In this document: piece by piece, positions 32,456 to 43,604 of the stretch
Position numbering within the stretch: position 1 is the first letter of the stretch
Layout of the letters: each line of letters opens with the position of its first letter
Notes under the pieces: model-generated
What the model was told of the DNA's origin: nothing
The model's input: the letters and a program-made list of their open reading frames with translations, nothing else
Database searches by the model: none
Position numbers and translations under genes: made by a program
Assembly: GCA_032718565.1 (NCBI GenBank)
Contig: JAVGVS010000654.1
Location: 38,501 to 102,500 of the forward strand
DNA length: 64,000 nt
Direction: 5' to 3'
From: Distichodus sexfasciatus
Taxonomy: Eukaryota > Chordata > Actinopteri > Characiformes > Distichodontidae

Positions 32456-33523
32456 TGCTAGTAACGGACAGACAGTTAATCTCTTTTCTGACTCACACTT
32501 TTTCGAGGAGGATAAAAAGTATAAAATAAGACTCTCAAAGCCCACGGCGCTGACAGGAACGGCAGAAAACGGAGTCTTTCTCTCCATCTCTCCCTCCCTT
32601 TTCTGTCACAACAGCATCTCAAAAATTCCCCAAGACAGTGCAAGAGTTCTCTAAAACAGTCATTGTCTGTCGTTTCCGCAGAAAGGAGAGAAGCCTCTGC
32701 GCTCCATAACAATAGGCTTTTTAGTGCGTTCCTCCCCGCTGACGTCCTTAGAAATCCAGTCAGTCACCACTTTGTTAGGACTCTGCTGTCGCGTCGCATT
32801 AGTTTTTCTTCCCTCACACGTCCCTCTCTCTCTCTCTCTCTCTCTCTTTCCCTCGCTCCACCTCTGCACCTTCTCTTCCTCCTCCTCTGCCGCGGCTATC
32901 TCGCTTGACGCCCGCAGTATCGCCCGCTATCCAACATATGCTTCACAAGTCTGAGTCTAAGCATATTGGGGGGGATGTGTGTGTATTTTTGAGTGTGTTT
33001 GTGTGTGTGTGTGTGTGTTGAATATGGGAAATACTTAGCTTCTGTCACTTTCTATTATGTCACGCCGATCGTTTTCGGCTAGAGGGAGACCGAGAGGCTC
33101 AGCCATTCGCCTCTCTTCTCATTGATTTCCTTTAGCTCAACTAAGAGCTGGGGGCAGGCCAGGAGGTGTGTGTGTGTGTGTGTGTGCGTATAAGAACGTG
33201 CGTATTAGTGTGTAGATTTATAACTATTTTGAAGTCATTTCTGCATCAGCTGAAAGTGGCAGTATCATTCATTCAGTCTATTTTTATACTGAAACTACAG
33301 ATGTGCGATAAAATCAGAATCGTATCGGAATCGCATCTGAATCGTATCGGAATCGGCCGATACTTATATGATGACTCATATAAGTCAGCGTAGATGCTTA
33401 GACTTGCCTCATATTTTCAGCCAATAGTCATGACGAAACGTAGCACTTATGTATTTATCAAAAAAACTCAGATGACGTAAATTAGTGGGAGTAGTGTGTG
33501 TGTGTGTGTATTGATTACTTGAA
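32456..33523. other. Unique sequence with CT and GT microsatellites
   Basis: (CT)n at about 32824-32848, (GT)n at 32998-33018, 33166-33186 and 33495-33509. A short gtatcggaatcg repeat lies at 33315-33360, a likely DNA-element fragment. No gene recognised. Confidence 0.45.
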
Positions 33524-33728
33524 TTTAAGTGATGATTTGTCGTTGTGAACGCAGCACAGAATACAGTGCACCACAAGGGAATGTCAGCCATCCGTGAAGG
33601 AGCAGTGGGCAGCTGTTTGAGCAGTGCTTGGTGACGGTACCTTTCTTGTGAATACCTCAGTGGTACCTTTAACAATCCGGAACTTGAACGTATGACCCTC
33701 TGATCACACAGCCAATTCCCTAACCGCT
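33524..33728 (-). mobile_element. SINE-A copy
   Basis: From aagtgatgatttgtcgttgt to ccaattccctaaccgctt, with reversed box B ggaacttgaac. One of the more diverged copies. Confidence 0.7.
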
Positions 33729-33838
33729 TGTATGTCCTCGTGCTAGCTCTGAAAGTCTCCTTGTCATGGGGAGGGTAATTATCTGCTCCCCCATCTGTAG
33801 CTACCATTGATTGTAAAAGTGTAATTTCTTCCAGAGCA

Positions 33839-33875
<37 letters not shown>

Positions 33876-33954
33876 AGAGCACCAGCAATGTTATTGATAC
33901 CTGGCTTTGATTAAGCCCACAGATGCATTAGTGGGTTAGAACCCGGTTCTCATG

Positions 33955-33985
<31 letters not shown>

Positions 33986-34200
33986 ACACACCAGGCCAGG
34001 AGTCAGTAAGTGCATCTGGGCTGTGAGGAGCTCAGAGGTAATTCATCAGGTTGATTGAGGTACGCTGCGTCATGGGAGCGGGGTTAGAGACTCGCAGCAG
34101 ATAAAAAGCCATTTCATTGTAAAGCCCACAGCAGCCGCTCAGAGAGGCTTCGCCCAGCTGCAAACTGCAGCAGCTACGCTACGCTGTAGCATAGCAACCG
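33729..34200. other. Unique sequence with (AC)n and (CT)n
   Basis: (AC)n at 33841-33872 and (CT)n at about 33955-33981. No gene seen. Confidence 0.45.
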
Positions 34201-34365
34201 GGAGAGAAGAACGGATGGAGGAGGGGGTAAAAGAGAGAAGGGAGGTAGAAAGTCAGGAAGGTGGGAAGCAAAACGGACAAGGAGGAAAAGAGAGGGGGGG
34301 GGGGAAGGATGGAGGAAGTGAGGTAGAGGGTTGAACAGGGAGGGAGAGAGAGAAGGGAAAACACC
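34201..34365. repeat. Polypurine tract with a G10 run
   Basis: GGA/GAA-rich plus strand including about ten consecutive G at 34294-34303. Reading frames on the minus strand here are Ser/Pro/Leu artefacts. Confidence 0.8.
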
Positions 34366-34925
34366 CAGACAGCAGTCACATGACGACCAGTTTCGGGACA
34401 AGTGGCTCAACTGATCGGCTTTTGATACTGCCAAAAAAATTAAGAGCCAGAGCCGGAGCTAGAGCCAGACCAGTCATGGCATTTGATTTTGGCTGACACT
34501 TTGCATTCTGCCCAGCTTGTCTTCTTCTTTAGATGATTAGTGCCAGATCTTAAATTCATGCAAGTTTTCATCCAGCAAATAGTTTTGGGCCATAGCTGGT
34601 TTCAGTACTAGTCTACACTTCAGTCTCTGGGTCAGAACAAAACAAGACGAGAAACTTTGAGTGACTGATCATTTGTCAGTGTTGAAATGTAGAGTTGGGG
34701 ATGAGATTTCCTAAAACAAGACCGAGACAAGACCAAGACTGTGAAGGGCCAAAACTGAGACTGAGACCAAGACCAGACCAACGCACGCTTTACACACCGC
34801 ATGACAAATAAGTGGAACATGCAAAGCCTAAGCAACATTAAAGACGCTTATTGAATATTTCTCTCTTACATATCTATACTGAGGAAATCACTTCACTGGA
34901 AGCAGTTATCCAAACTGATCACATC
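34366..34925. other. Unique sequence
   Basis: Contains a short repeated phrase (agaccaagact, gagaccaagaccagacca near 34730-34780). It recurs as agaccaagactttt near 36240, suggesting an unclassified repeat on both sides of copy B. Confidence 0.4.
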
Positions 34926-34929
34926 ATAT

Positions 34930-35564
34930 GTGACCCTCCACGGCAAAACCAGTTGCTTCTCTCAAATTTTCTAAATTAAGGTATTATTATGTTTTCATCA
35001 AAGGGCATAAATCAAGCTTCAAAACGATACCTATATGGAATGAATGGGACGATATATGACTGAGATATCTACATTCAAAGGAGTCGGGTTTCTCCTGTCA
35101 CGCCAAGTGAGAAACGGAGAAATCTGCCTTTGAAGTTGACTATCGCCGTAGCACTCACAGACGCTTGGTGCGGTCGCGGCTACGTTTGCATTTACGCTAG
35201 CCTACGCTGCATTCACAGCCACGATAGACTACCTCGTTAGGTTAACGCTGAACTGGGGGGAGCGAAGATGGATTCGAGAGAAATAATCTTCCGCATAAAG
35301 TCAACCAGTGGATTTACCGTAAATATTGAAGTAGGCGGTCAAAACAGAAACTTTTAACATTCTGCTGGAATTGAATTCCTCACCTCAAGAAAGTCACGTT
35401 TTTAGGATGGAAAGAGTAAGTTTTTAAGCGAAATTTATTCTAACTAATTACAGTAGACTTCCACTGTTTCCAAGAAACACTAAACAAATCAAAATTTTAC
35501 CCCTGGTGGGTTTTCTCCAAGAGAATCCTCCATGCGACAAGCGACTGGTTCTTGATGCAGTCAC
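34930..35564 (+). mobile_element. GTGACCC-family DNA transposon, copy B (635 bp)
   Basis: Left end gtgaccctccacggcaaaac, right end ...gacaagcgactggtt...gtcac. Flanking ATAT occurs at 34926-34929 and 35565-35568, read as a 4-bp target duplication. The interior matches copy C (47075-47720) in reverse orientation, including gagtcgggtttctcctgtca and aagaaagtcacgtttttagg. No coding capacity, so non-autonomous. The right terminal repeat has decayed. Confidence 0.85.
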
Positions 35565-35568
35565 ATAT

Positions 35569-36299
35569 ATGTTAAACTCAACAAACCACAAGTGAACACT
35601 CCTCCAAAGACCAAACTCACTGTTTTATTGACACAGAGTTGTTATTATGCAGAAGACATTCTATGGTTTAGTGCTGTGAAAATAAGGTTAGTGCAGGTGG
35701 AGACACTTCTTTATCCATTTGGTATCTATCTGGATACAGAACAAAATTATTGATCACAAATTATAGATTTTCTATATTTTACTTTTCCCTATTGATTACT
35801 CTCAAACATTATAAAATGGAAAAATAATATATATATTTTCTGATCATTTGGGAAGCAGAAGAAAATACACAAAGTTCTGTGGATAATTGTGAGCTCTTTT
35901 TGTCTATTAAAATGAGCAGCACAGTCTTTCGGAAGAGAACTTCATTTTCTAGCATGTTGACATTCTCTCAATGAACTTGAGCACTAACGTGTGTGTTTAC
36001 ATATAATAATGCTAATAATGTAAGTAATGAATATAATGTTGGTAAGTTGAAAGTCTTGTGATTCTAATGTTATGTGTGTGGTTTCTGTAAGTTAAAGGGA
36101 TTCTGAGTTATTAAAACACTGATTGGCAAATAATGCAAAATTCACCATGTCCGGTCTCCTTAAACTTTAATAGGAATATTCTTGGAGTTGTGGTCTCAAC
36201 TGGTCTCAAAGAAAAAGTCCTGTTTGTCCGAGTCCATGACAAGACCAAGACTTTTAAAAAGTTGGACTACTTTTTTAGAAGCAATGTAACATGGCAATA
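35569..36299. other. AT-rich unique sequence
   Basis: Ordinary DNA. A 70-codon frame at 36133-36345 has no visible domain. Confidence 0.4.
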
Positions 36300-36362
36300 C
36301 GAGATTCAAAGCGGTGATCCTCCGATCATGTGGTCAACTCCCTAGCCTTTACACTACCACTG
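36300..36362 (-). mobile_element. SINE-A head fragment
   Basis: gagattcaaagcggtgatcc, tccgatcatgtggtcaactc and cctttacactaccactg match the reversed SINE-A head. Confidence 0.55.
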
Positions 36363-36426
36363 ACCGTAAGACAAAAATGAGAGTAGCTCAGTGAGTACCA
36401 TATTTGGGTCTTTATGTCAACAATAT

Positions 36427-36427
<1 letters not shown>

Positions 36428-36462
<35 letters not shown>
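36428..36462. repeat. (TA)n microsatellite
   Basis: About 34 bp of TA dinucleotides. Confidence 0.9.
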
Positions 36463-36464
<2 letters not shown>

Positions 36465-36469
36465 TACAC

Positions 36470-38350
36470 ACAGTGTTGGGGAGTAACAAGATACATATAA
36501 CGGCGTCTTATTACAAAATAAGTGTAACAGTAATCCATTACAGGTACTGGAGAAAAATGTGTAATTCAATTTAGTTACTTCTGAAATATACAAATTTACA
36601 ATTTTAGTTACATCTGAATATTGTCAGCAAAACCTTGCTCTGTTATTAAATAACATTATTTTTTTACCGTTTCGCGCGTTTTCCTTATGCAAACATCCTC
36701 CTTACCGTTTCCCTCTCCACAGCTGATGGTTTGATACTATTCACGAACCTTCTGATAGGCTCTCCATATGTCTACATTTTGCCTTTCATCACTTCTGGTA
36801 GTACTTACGCATAATACATGCAACCATCTGAATTTCCGTTTCAACCTGCCAGCAATGTCATAAAAATACATTCCATAGCTGGAAATTTAGAAAACATTTC
36901 TGTTATCTCACGGAAAAAGAAGCACAAATTTAACACAATGCAATGTAATGCTTGTTTGCCAGCTGTCAAGATGTTGTCACATCGAAAATATCCATGTCCA
37001 GGGATGTACCCAGGAATTTTAAGGCGCCATTGCTCTGACCTGAAAAAAAGGGCACCCCTCACCCGAGAAAAAAAAAAAATCAAACAGACTGTATGGAGAA
37101 CTGAAAAATATGAATTTCTTTATTAATTAAGTCTTTTTTAATATACCTTGCTCCAAATTTACTTTAAAGTGGAATCCTCCTATTGGGGGCCATTTCAATA
37201 AAAATCTTGAGGACCTCTTCCTTGTCAATTTCCATTTCCCTTTCTATGGCCAGCAAGAGGAGGTCAGACAGCTGCTCTTGACCACACTGATTTCGGTGCC
37301 TTGTTTTGATCAGTTTCAGCTTTGAAAAGGAACGTTCTGGCTCTAGTGCCGTGGATGTGTGCGACGCAGCTAAAAGGGAAGCAGACCGGCACAGGCTTTC
37401 AAAATAGCTTCGTCCAGTTTATCAAGTGGAAGTGAATGGCTTGATGGCGAAGTAACTAGCCTCAGAATGAGTCTTTAACGTTAACGTTACTACCATTTCT
37501 CTCTACTAACCTTACATGAAGAAAGCGTTTGGGTTAGGCGTTTTTAAAAATCTTGGCATGATTTACTAACGTTCAGTAGGTCTTGTAATGCAGGTGAATG
37601 GGCCGTTCAGGGCTGCGCGCTAAGTTGTGAAGCTGTTGAGTTGCTGCTGTGTGACTGAGCGCCACTTAGCGCGGCCTGGAATTAAAAGCATTTCTGACAG
37701 AAGATCACTTGTGCATCTTTTTTCCTCACCATGCAGTGAAAACTTGAACAAAACATATATAATTTTTATTTTTCTCGGCAGGACAGCTTAAGTCAAAGAG
37801 GGCTGGCAGGCAGTTGCCCGAGCAACCATAGCCCTGCCCTGTGCACATCCTGTCCATATCAAACCTCAGAAACATCTAGAGGTTGAGTGCTGCTTCTTTC
37901 TCTTTCTGGCAGATATTAAACTAAGCATGAGGGAAAGCAGACTACTACAGAGAGACATACAGAATCACCCTGTATCTTCATCGTTCCAACCGCTTTTAAT
38001 GTGCCCAAATGAACATATATGCCTATTTTAGCTCCATATTTCGTTAGATAGTTAGCTAAGGAGGTCTTTGAGCCATATATGACTCACTTCCCCTCTCGTT
38101 GGCAGTAAAATGTAACATAGCTCTCCAGCAAAGAGAATATGTAATATCTTAGTCAATGGTAGGCTTAAGTATATTGTTCAAATAATTATGTTAGGTCTGA
38201 TATTAGCAATCCTGACTTGCTACATATCATTGAAAATTTACTAGCTAACTAGCTAGTACAGAATACTCATTTTAAAATAAAAAAAGTAATTAAAAGTAAC
38301 CAAAAAGCAATTAGTTACATTACCTTGTTAAAGTAATTACATTACTATTG
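36470..38350. mobile_element. Decayed hAT transposon
   Basis: Left end cacagtgttggggagtaaca with the usual repeated gtaacagtaatccattacag subterminal motifs. The right side has matching inverted motifs (agtaattaaaagtaacc, aagtaattacattac) at 38285-38345 but no clean terminus. A relic of the transposase C-terminus lies inside on the minus strand (37164-37440). Overall length about 1.9 kb. Confidence 0.6.
37164..37440 (-). pseudogene. hAT transposase C-terminal (dimerisation) domain relic
   Basis: Translating the minus strand gives LEPERSFSKLKLIKTRHRNQ, then EQLSDLLLLAIEREMEIDKE and EVLKIFIEMAPNRRIPL before a stop at 37164-37166. The ERSFSKLKLIK signature is the conserved block of the hAT C-terminal dimerisation domain. 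Upstream, LDKLDEAILKACAGLLPF is open in another frame and stops, so a frameshift near 37370 separates the two parts. No start, zinc finger or catalytic core is recognisable. Confidence 0.75.
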
Positions 38351-38395
38351 TGCTAATGATAAATTTTAAACGGGGTGACTTGTATGTAACAAATT

Positions 38396-38411
38396 ATATA
38401 TATATATATAT
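38396..38411. repeat. (TA)n flanking a Tc1-like element
   Basis: Short TA run left of the Tc1-like relic; a second TA run lies on the right at 38979-38999. Tc1 elements insert at TA, so the TA runs may mark the target. Confidence 0.7.
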
Positions 38412-38980
38412 ATACACTACCAGTCAAAATTTGAACCACAACTTTTACATTCCACGTTTTCTTTATTTTCAAATACTATTTACATTGTAGATTCTCCTAA
38501 AAGGCATGAAACTATGGAATGAACTGTGTAAAAGGCTATGTGACCAGAAGAGGAAGTGATGGAGTGCTTTCGCCCAGATGGCCTGGCCTCCACAGTCACT
38601 AAACCAAAACAACTTGAATGGTTTGGGATGAGATGGACCTCAGAGTGAAGGCAAAAGGGCCAACAAGTGCTCAGCATCTCTGGGAACTCCTTCAAGACTG
38701 TTAGAAAACCATTTCAGGTGACTACCTCATGAAGCTCATCGAGAGAATGCCAAGAGTGTGCAAAGCAGTGATCAAAAAGAATTGGTTATTTTCAAGTCCT
38801 AAGATATAAAACTTATGTTTTGGGTTATTTCACACTTTTGACTGCCACATTATTCATATGTGTTCATTCATAGTGCCTTCAGTGAGAATCTACAACTAGA
38901 AATAGTCATGATAATAAAGAAATACAGCTTACTGAATACCTGGGAAGATGTGTCAAACTTTTGACTAGTAGGGGTGTGTA
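38412..38980 (+). mobile_element. Internally deleted Tc1-like element
   Basis: Left end acactaccagtcaaaatttg, right end tcaaacttttgactagtagg, the inverted ends of a common fish Tc1/mariner family. The length of about 570 bp against the usual 1.3-1.6 kb shows a large internal deletion. The 3' part of the transposase gene remains at 38610-38700. Confidence 0.85.
38610..38815 (+). pseudogene. Tc1-like transposase C-terminal relic
   Basis: One frame reads VWDEMDLRVKAKGPTSAQHL then WELLQDC and stops. The next stretch (gagagaatgccaagagtgtg, then caaagcagtgatcaaa) matches the usual end of Tc1-family transposases. The DDE catalytic region is gone and several stops and frameshifts are present. Confidence 0.75.
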
Positions 38981-39129
38981 TATATATATATATATATATG
39001 AATCAAACAAAGATCCCACACCACAGACCTGTCCATAGAGTGAGGGCAGACTGTGCTGTGTCACACACACACACACACACACACAAAGAAAGAATGCATA
39101 GGGGCTGGACTGAGAATTGAGAACATCTT

Positions 39130-39529
39130 TTCTTGATATACCTCCATTTTCTTTCTATCTGTCTCTCTCTCTCCCTCTCTCTCTCCCTATCCCCCTCCCT
39201 CCCCTTCTTAAAGTCTCTCTCTTTTCATACCTTCTCTCATTCTCCATCCTTCTCTTCCTCTTTCTCTCTTCCTCTCTCTTTCATAGTGTCTCTCTCCTTT
39301 CCGTGCTCTCTGTCCCTCCCTCTCTCTCTCTTTCTCTTTAAGTCTCTGTCTCCTTTTCAGACTCTCCCTTTTACCCCTCCCTCACGCTCTCTTTCCTCTC
39401 TCTCTCTCTCTCTCTCTCTCATACACTCTCTCTTTCTTACTCATACACTCTCTCTCTCATACACTCTCTCTCTCATACACTCTCTCTCTCTCATACACTC
39501 TCTCGCTCTCTCATACTCTCGCTCTCATA

Positions 39530-39584
<55 letters not shown>

Positions 39585-39587
39585 TCT

Positions 39588-39620
<33 letters not shown>

Positions 39621-39632
39621 CCGCCTTCTGGT
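39130..39632. repeat. CT-rich block with tcatacactctctc repeats
   Basis: Pyrimidine-rich, with a short tandem unit tcatacactctctctc at 39420-39540 and a long (CT)n at 39530-39620. Reading frames here encode only Ser/Leu-rich peptides. Confidence 0.88.
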
Positions 39633-39727
39633 TGTCATAGCTGCAGGCAGTGTTTCTGTACTTTAAGGCACATCTGTATATCTCACATACAGTTACTACC
39701 TGAGTAATAGAGACGTGACTTAGGCCT
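39633..39727. other. Unique spacer
   Basis: Short ordinary segment between two repeats. Confidence 0.4.
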
Positions 39728-39928
39728 GTGTGTGTGTGTGTAACAGAGGCTTGTCGGTAGTGTGTAGAGCTTTATGACACGGTGTGTGTGTGTGAGTGTG
39801 TGTGTAACAGAGGCTTGTCGGTAGTGTGTAGAGCTTTATGACACGGTGTGTGTGTGTGTGTGTGTAACAGAGGCTTGTCGGTAGTGTGTAGAGCTTTATG
39901 ACACGGTGTGTGTGTGTGTGTGTGTCAG
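39728..39928. repeat. 60-64-bp tandem repeat, three copies
   Basis: Unit taacagaggcttgtcggtag + tgtgtagagctttatgacac + (GT)n. Copies start at 39741, 39805 and 39865 and are almost identical apart from GT-run length, so the duplication is recent. Confidence 0.92.
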
Positions 39929-40004
39929 TGACAGGCAGAGATGTTTAATAGTAACTCTCACACCCAGCAGAGAACTCGCCCCAAGCAATCCCTGCAGCTA
40001 CACG

Positions 40005-40583
40005 CCTCTCTCTCTCTCTCTCTCTCTACTCATCCCACCATTCTATCACTCCCTCCCTCCATTCCTCTGCCCTCTCTCTAGCTGCTAGTCTTTCTCATAC
40101 TCTCTTCCTCCCTCTCTCTCTCTCTCAATCTCTCCATATTCTCTCTCTTCCCTGCTTTGCATTTCACTCTCTCTATTGCATCTCTCTCTATTTCTGTCTT
40201 CCCTCTCCATCCCTCCATTGCTCCCCTATCCCCTCTTTCCCTTCCCCTACCCTCCTTTGTCTGCTACTCTTTATCTGCCCCTCCATCTATCTCTCTCTCT
40301 CTCGTTGTCCCTCCATCTTTCTCCCTCTCCTATCTTTCCCTCTCCGTTAAGTTTGCCTTTTACACTCTCCATCCCTCTGTCTCTCTCTCCTCCTTTGTCT
40401 TTCACTCACTCTCTATCCCTCCATCCCTCTCCATCTCTCCCTCTATCCTTCTGCTTCTAATCTCCTTTGCATTTCCATTCCATTTCTTTATTTCTTTCTT
40501 TTCCCTCTACATCCCTTCATCGTCCTCCCTCTCTCATCTTTCTCTCTCTGTTATTTTTGCCTATTACGCTCTCCATCCCTACC

Positions 40584-40617
<34 letters not shown>

Positions 40618-40640
40618 CCACGTTCCCCCTCCACTTCTCC
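40005..40640. repeat. CT-rich block
   Basis: Pyrimidine-rich with (CT)n cores at about 40007-40028, 40110-40127 and 40580-40618. No gene. Confidence 0.85.
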
Positions 40641-41058
40641 TTTCTCATGTGTGGTCTGTGTTCATATGTTGTAGTGTGTGTGTGGTAGTATTGTGTCATA
40701 AGACGTAACCCATTTCTCAATAAGATATGCATGAGTGTTTTGCAGCTCAGTGCATTGGAGTCGAGTGTGTGTGCGCGTGAGACACCGTGGCACGCCACTA
40801 GAACACAGAGTGACAGAGACTGTGTGTGTGTGTGTGTGTGTGTGGTCGTTGGTGATTGAATAATTGATGTTATGAGAGTTGTGTTGCACTACATTCTCTG
40901 TCACTCACTGCTGTCAACAGCCCCGAATCAAACACACACACACAGCAGACAGGAGTCATGCCTCACCCGTAACATTACATTACATTACATTATCTCTTCT
41001 GGAGAAGAGAACCTGGAAAAAGGGATTTGGAGAGGTAGAAGAGTGACAAAGCCCATCC
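40641..41058. other. Unique sequence with (GT)n
   Basis: (GT)n at 40820-40844 and an ACATT pentamer run (acattacattacattacatt) near 40971-40991. No gene seen. Confidence 0.5.
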
Positions 41059-41370
41059 TCCATCTCTCTCTCTCTCTCACCCTGCCTCTTTTAGTTTCTC
41101 TTTCCTTCTTTCTCTATCACACTCACTCCGCCCATTCTCTCTCCTCCTTTCCTCCTTTATTTCTATTCCTTTATATTTCTCTCTCCCATGTCCCTCTCCT
41201 TTCCTCTCTTTATCTCTCTTTCCATCCATCTATCTGTCTTTCGCCTCTCTCGCTCTCTTTCTCTCTCTCTCTCAGCCTCCCTCTCTTCTTCTTTTTCCCC
41301 CGTTCTTCCTCCGTCTCTCTCTCTCTCTCTCAACCTCCCTCTCTCCTTCTTTTTCCCCCGTTCTTCCTCC

Positions 41371-41420
<50 letters not shown>
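41059..41420. repeat. CT-rich block with a 60-bp duplication
   Basis: The phrase ctttttcccccgttcttcct ccgtctctct occurs at about 41290 and again at about 41349, followed by a (CT)n run of about 50 bp. Confidence 0.85.
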
Positions 41421-41423
<3 letters not shown>

Positions 41424-41699
41424 GTTTTTGCTTTGGTCTGAAATTAAAATGAGCAAGAAAAATGGTTGAAAAGAAAAACACTTCTCCTGGAGGTAGGATT
41501 TCTGCTTTCGAGACAGTGTCAAAACATTCGCCTGAAACTGCAAAGCCATGCACACTACAAGCAAAAAAGCACACACACATACACACGCAATGCATGAATA
41601 AACGTGGGGGGCTTTGGGTGTAATGTGGAGTTTTGGGGGAGTATCTGAGTGTGTGTGATGTGTGTGTGTGTGAGGGAGCTCCGCTCTGTCTAAGCCCCT

Positions 41700-41885
41700 T
41701 GCCAAGACGCCTGTTTAGCAAACATCATTTGCATAGGACTAACGCGGATGGAGTTGTGTGTCAAAGGCAATTTTAATACATTTGCATAAAATTAATGCTG
41801 TGCCCCGTCACCGTGGCGATTGTTTCTGATGGAAGAAATAAGTAAACAGAGTTGCTGAGTGCATGTAAACAGTAGTAAACACACA
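41700..41885. promoter_or_regulatory. Candidate enhancer-like element with two octamer sites
   Basis: Two exact ATTTGCAT octamers at 41727-41734 and 41780-41787 (53 bp apart), an adjacent aaaattaatgc homeodomain core, and a forkhead-type gtaaaca near 41843. The stretch has no microsatellite or mobile element. Function is inferred from motif clustering only. Confidence 0.3.
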
Positions 41886-42061
41886 CTCACGCTGTCAGCC
41901 GTCAGCTGTGTCTGCGTGTGTGAGTGTGAGTGTGAGTGAATGCTGGGGGTGGTGATGGAATTTGATCCTCACATGGTGAAATAATACAGTAGCTTTAATC
42001 TGAATAAAAGATCAAAGATTAGATTTTGTATATGCACAATGAACTAGTACTAATGTGTATA
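41886..42061. other. Unique sequence
   Basis: GTGAGT-rich patch at 41910-41940, otherwise ordinary DNA. Confidence 0.4.
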
Positions 42062-42094
42062 GACTAGCCTTGAGTCTGAATGGTAAATCTCTAT

Positions 42095-42218
42095 GGGCCA
42101 GTTTCTCAGTCAGGGATTAAGCCTAGTTCTAGACTAGTTTTGAGTTTGAATGGCAAATCTCCATTGGTACTACAATTTAGTCCAAGACTAGGCTTTATCC
42201 ATGAGCAAGAAACCAGCC
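42095..42218. mobile_element. Harbinger-type MITE (124 bp)
   Basis: Left end gggccagtttctcagtcagg, right end catgagcaagaaaccagcc, an imperfect inverted pair related to the termini of the adjacent autonomous element. The interior repeats gactagttttgag / gagtttgaatggcaaatct phrases also present just upstream at 42062-42090. Confidence 0.75.
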
Positions 42219-42462
42219 ATATAGGTATCACAATTTAGTCCAAGACTAGGCTTAATCCATGAGCAAGAAACCAGCCATATAGGTATCACAATTTAGTCCA
42301 AGACTAGGCTTAATCCATGAGCAAGAAACCAGCCATATAGGTATCACAATTTAGTCCAAGACTAGGCTTTATCCATGAGCAAGGAATCACACAAAGGCAC
42401 AAAGGACTGGTTTCTTGCTTATGGATTAAGCCTAGTCTTGGACTAAATTGTGATACCTATAC
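42219..42462. repeat. Tandem and inverted array of MITE ends
   Basis: A 58-bp unit starting atataggtatcacaatttag and ending caagaaaccagcc. Unit 1 is 42219-42276, unit 2 is 42277-42334, and a partial unit 3 runs from 42335. The same unit follows in reverse complement at 42405-42460 (ggtttcttgcttatggatta ... tgtgatacctata). It therefore forms a hairpin arrangement directly beside the autonomous element. Confidence 0.85.
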
Positions 42463-42723
42463 GGGCGGTTTCCCAGACAGGGTTTAAATTAGGCCTTAAT
42501 CTAGAATTGTTAATCAGTTCCTAATAAAAAGCTTCCTGAAACGCAGACTAATTAGTGATTACTAACACCTGGACTATGAGTCTTGAACTAAAGCAATCAG
42601 GATTAATTTAAAACCACCAGTGCTAGTCTGATCTAACCAAACTGAGGTTGCCTATAAAACATGGAGTGGACTTAGAATAGCCTAATTTTCTATGAAACTG
42701 GAGAAGCAAATCCAACTATACCA

Positions 42724-43604
42724 ATGGCAGTAGAAAAGAGACAGCGATCAAAAAACTTCACTGAGCATGAAAAAACTCTATTTAAGACAATAGTATCCAG
42801 ATACCCTATCATTGAAGATAAACAGCACACATCTGCTGTGGAATCAAAGAAAATGACTGCATGGCAATCCATCTGTAGTGAGTTCAATTCAAATGAACAA
42901 ACATCTACAAGGACAATTCACCAACCTCAAGTAAGAATTGTTAACTTTATGTAACCTTGTTAGCAGCCCTACTTCTATTACTGGAGAACAGAATAGGGTT
43001 CTCATTACATTTTTTATTACATACAGGTTTTGTGGAAGAATATAAAAATAAATGTAAAAAAGACGCCAGAAGAGAACGGTTTAAGATTGGTGGAGGACCT
43101 GCAAAGAAGGAGGAGATGGATGAATTCCTGACAGGAATAATGGAGAACCAACAACCTTTGGAGAACATACCAGATGATGACCATCTAGACAGTTCAGACG
43201 AGGGATCATGCACACCTGAACTGAGTATATTAGTGCATTGATTTAGCCTTTCTTTCTCTTCTTTCAGACTATTGTTTGTGTCATCTGACAACTATTTCTC
43301 ATTTAATGTGTGCATTTGATCATATGAACTCTCCTTGTTTGTAGGTGAAAGTCAAATGGACAGAACTGCAGAGTTGCAGGGCAGTTTACCCTCCACATTC
43401 TCAGAAGCTATGATTTCTACCAGCACTGCTCACAGGAACAGACAAGTCACAATCCATGAAAGGCTGGCTACTAAATTTCATGCACACAAGTTGAAATATC
43501 TAAAGGAAGCACATGAAATGAAAATGAAGTTACTCCAAGTAGAACTAGAAATGAAGATGAATGAGAGAGATACGCAACTGTCTCATTATACCAGCAACAA
43601 ATAA
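42724..43604 (+). pseudogene. Harbinger Myb/SANT-like accessory protein, three exons, one frameshift
   Basis: Exon 1 (42724-42930) starts MAVEKRQRSKNFTEHEKTLF and ends before a GTAAG donor. Exon 2 (43027-43224) follows a cag acceptor. Exon 3 (43345-43604) follows a ttgtag acceptor and ends TAA. The N-terminal part is the SANT/Myb-like DNA-binding domain, the FKIGGGP motif in exon 2 is typical of the family, and exon 3 encodes a charged alpha-helical coiled-coil-like end (about 43480-43590). Exon 1 leads into VLWKNIK, but the following conserved residues are in another frame. Exon lengths agree with loss of one base in the A-run near 43044-43048. In this family the protein helps the transposase enter the nucleus and bind the ends. 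Confidence 0.7.
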
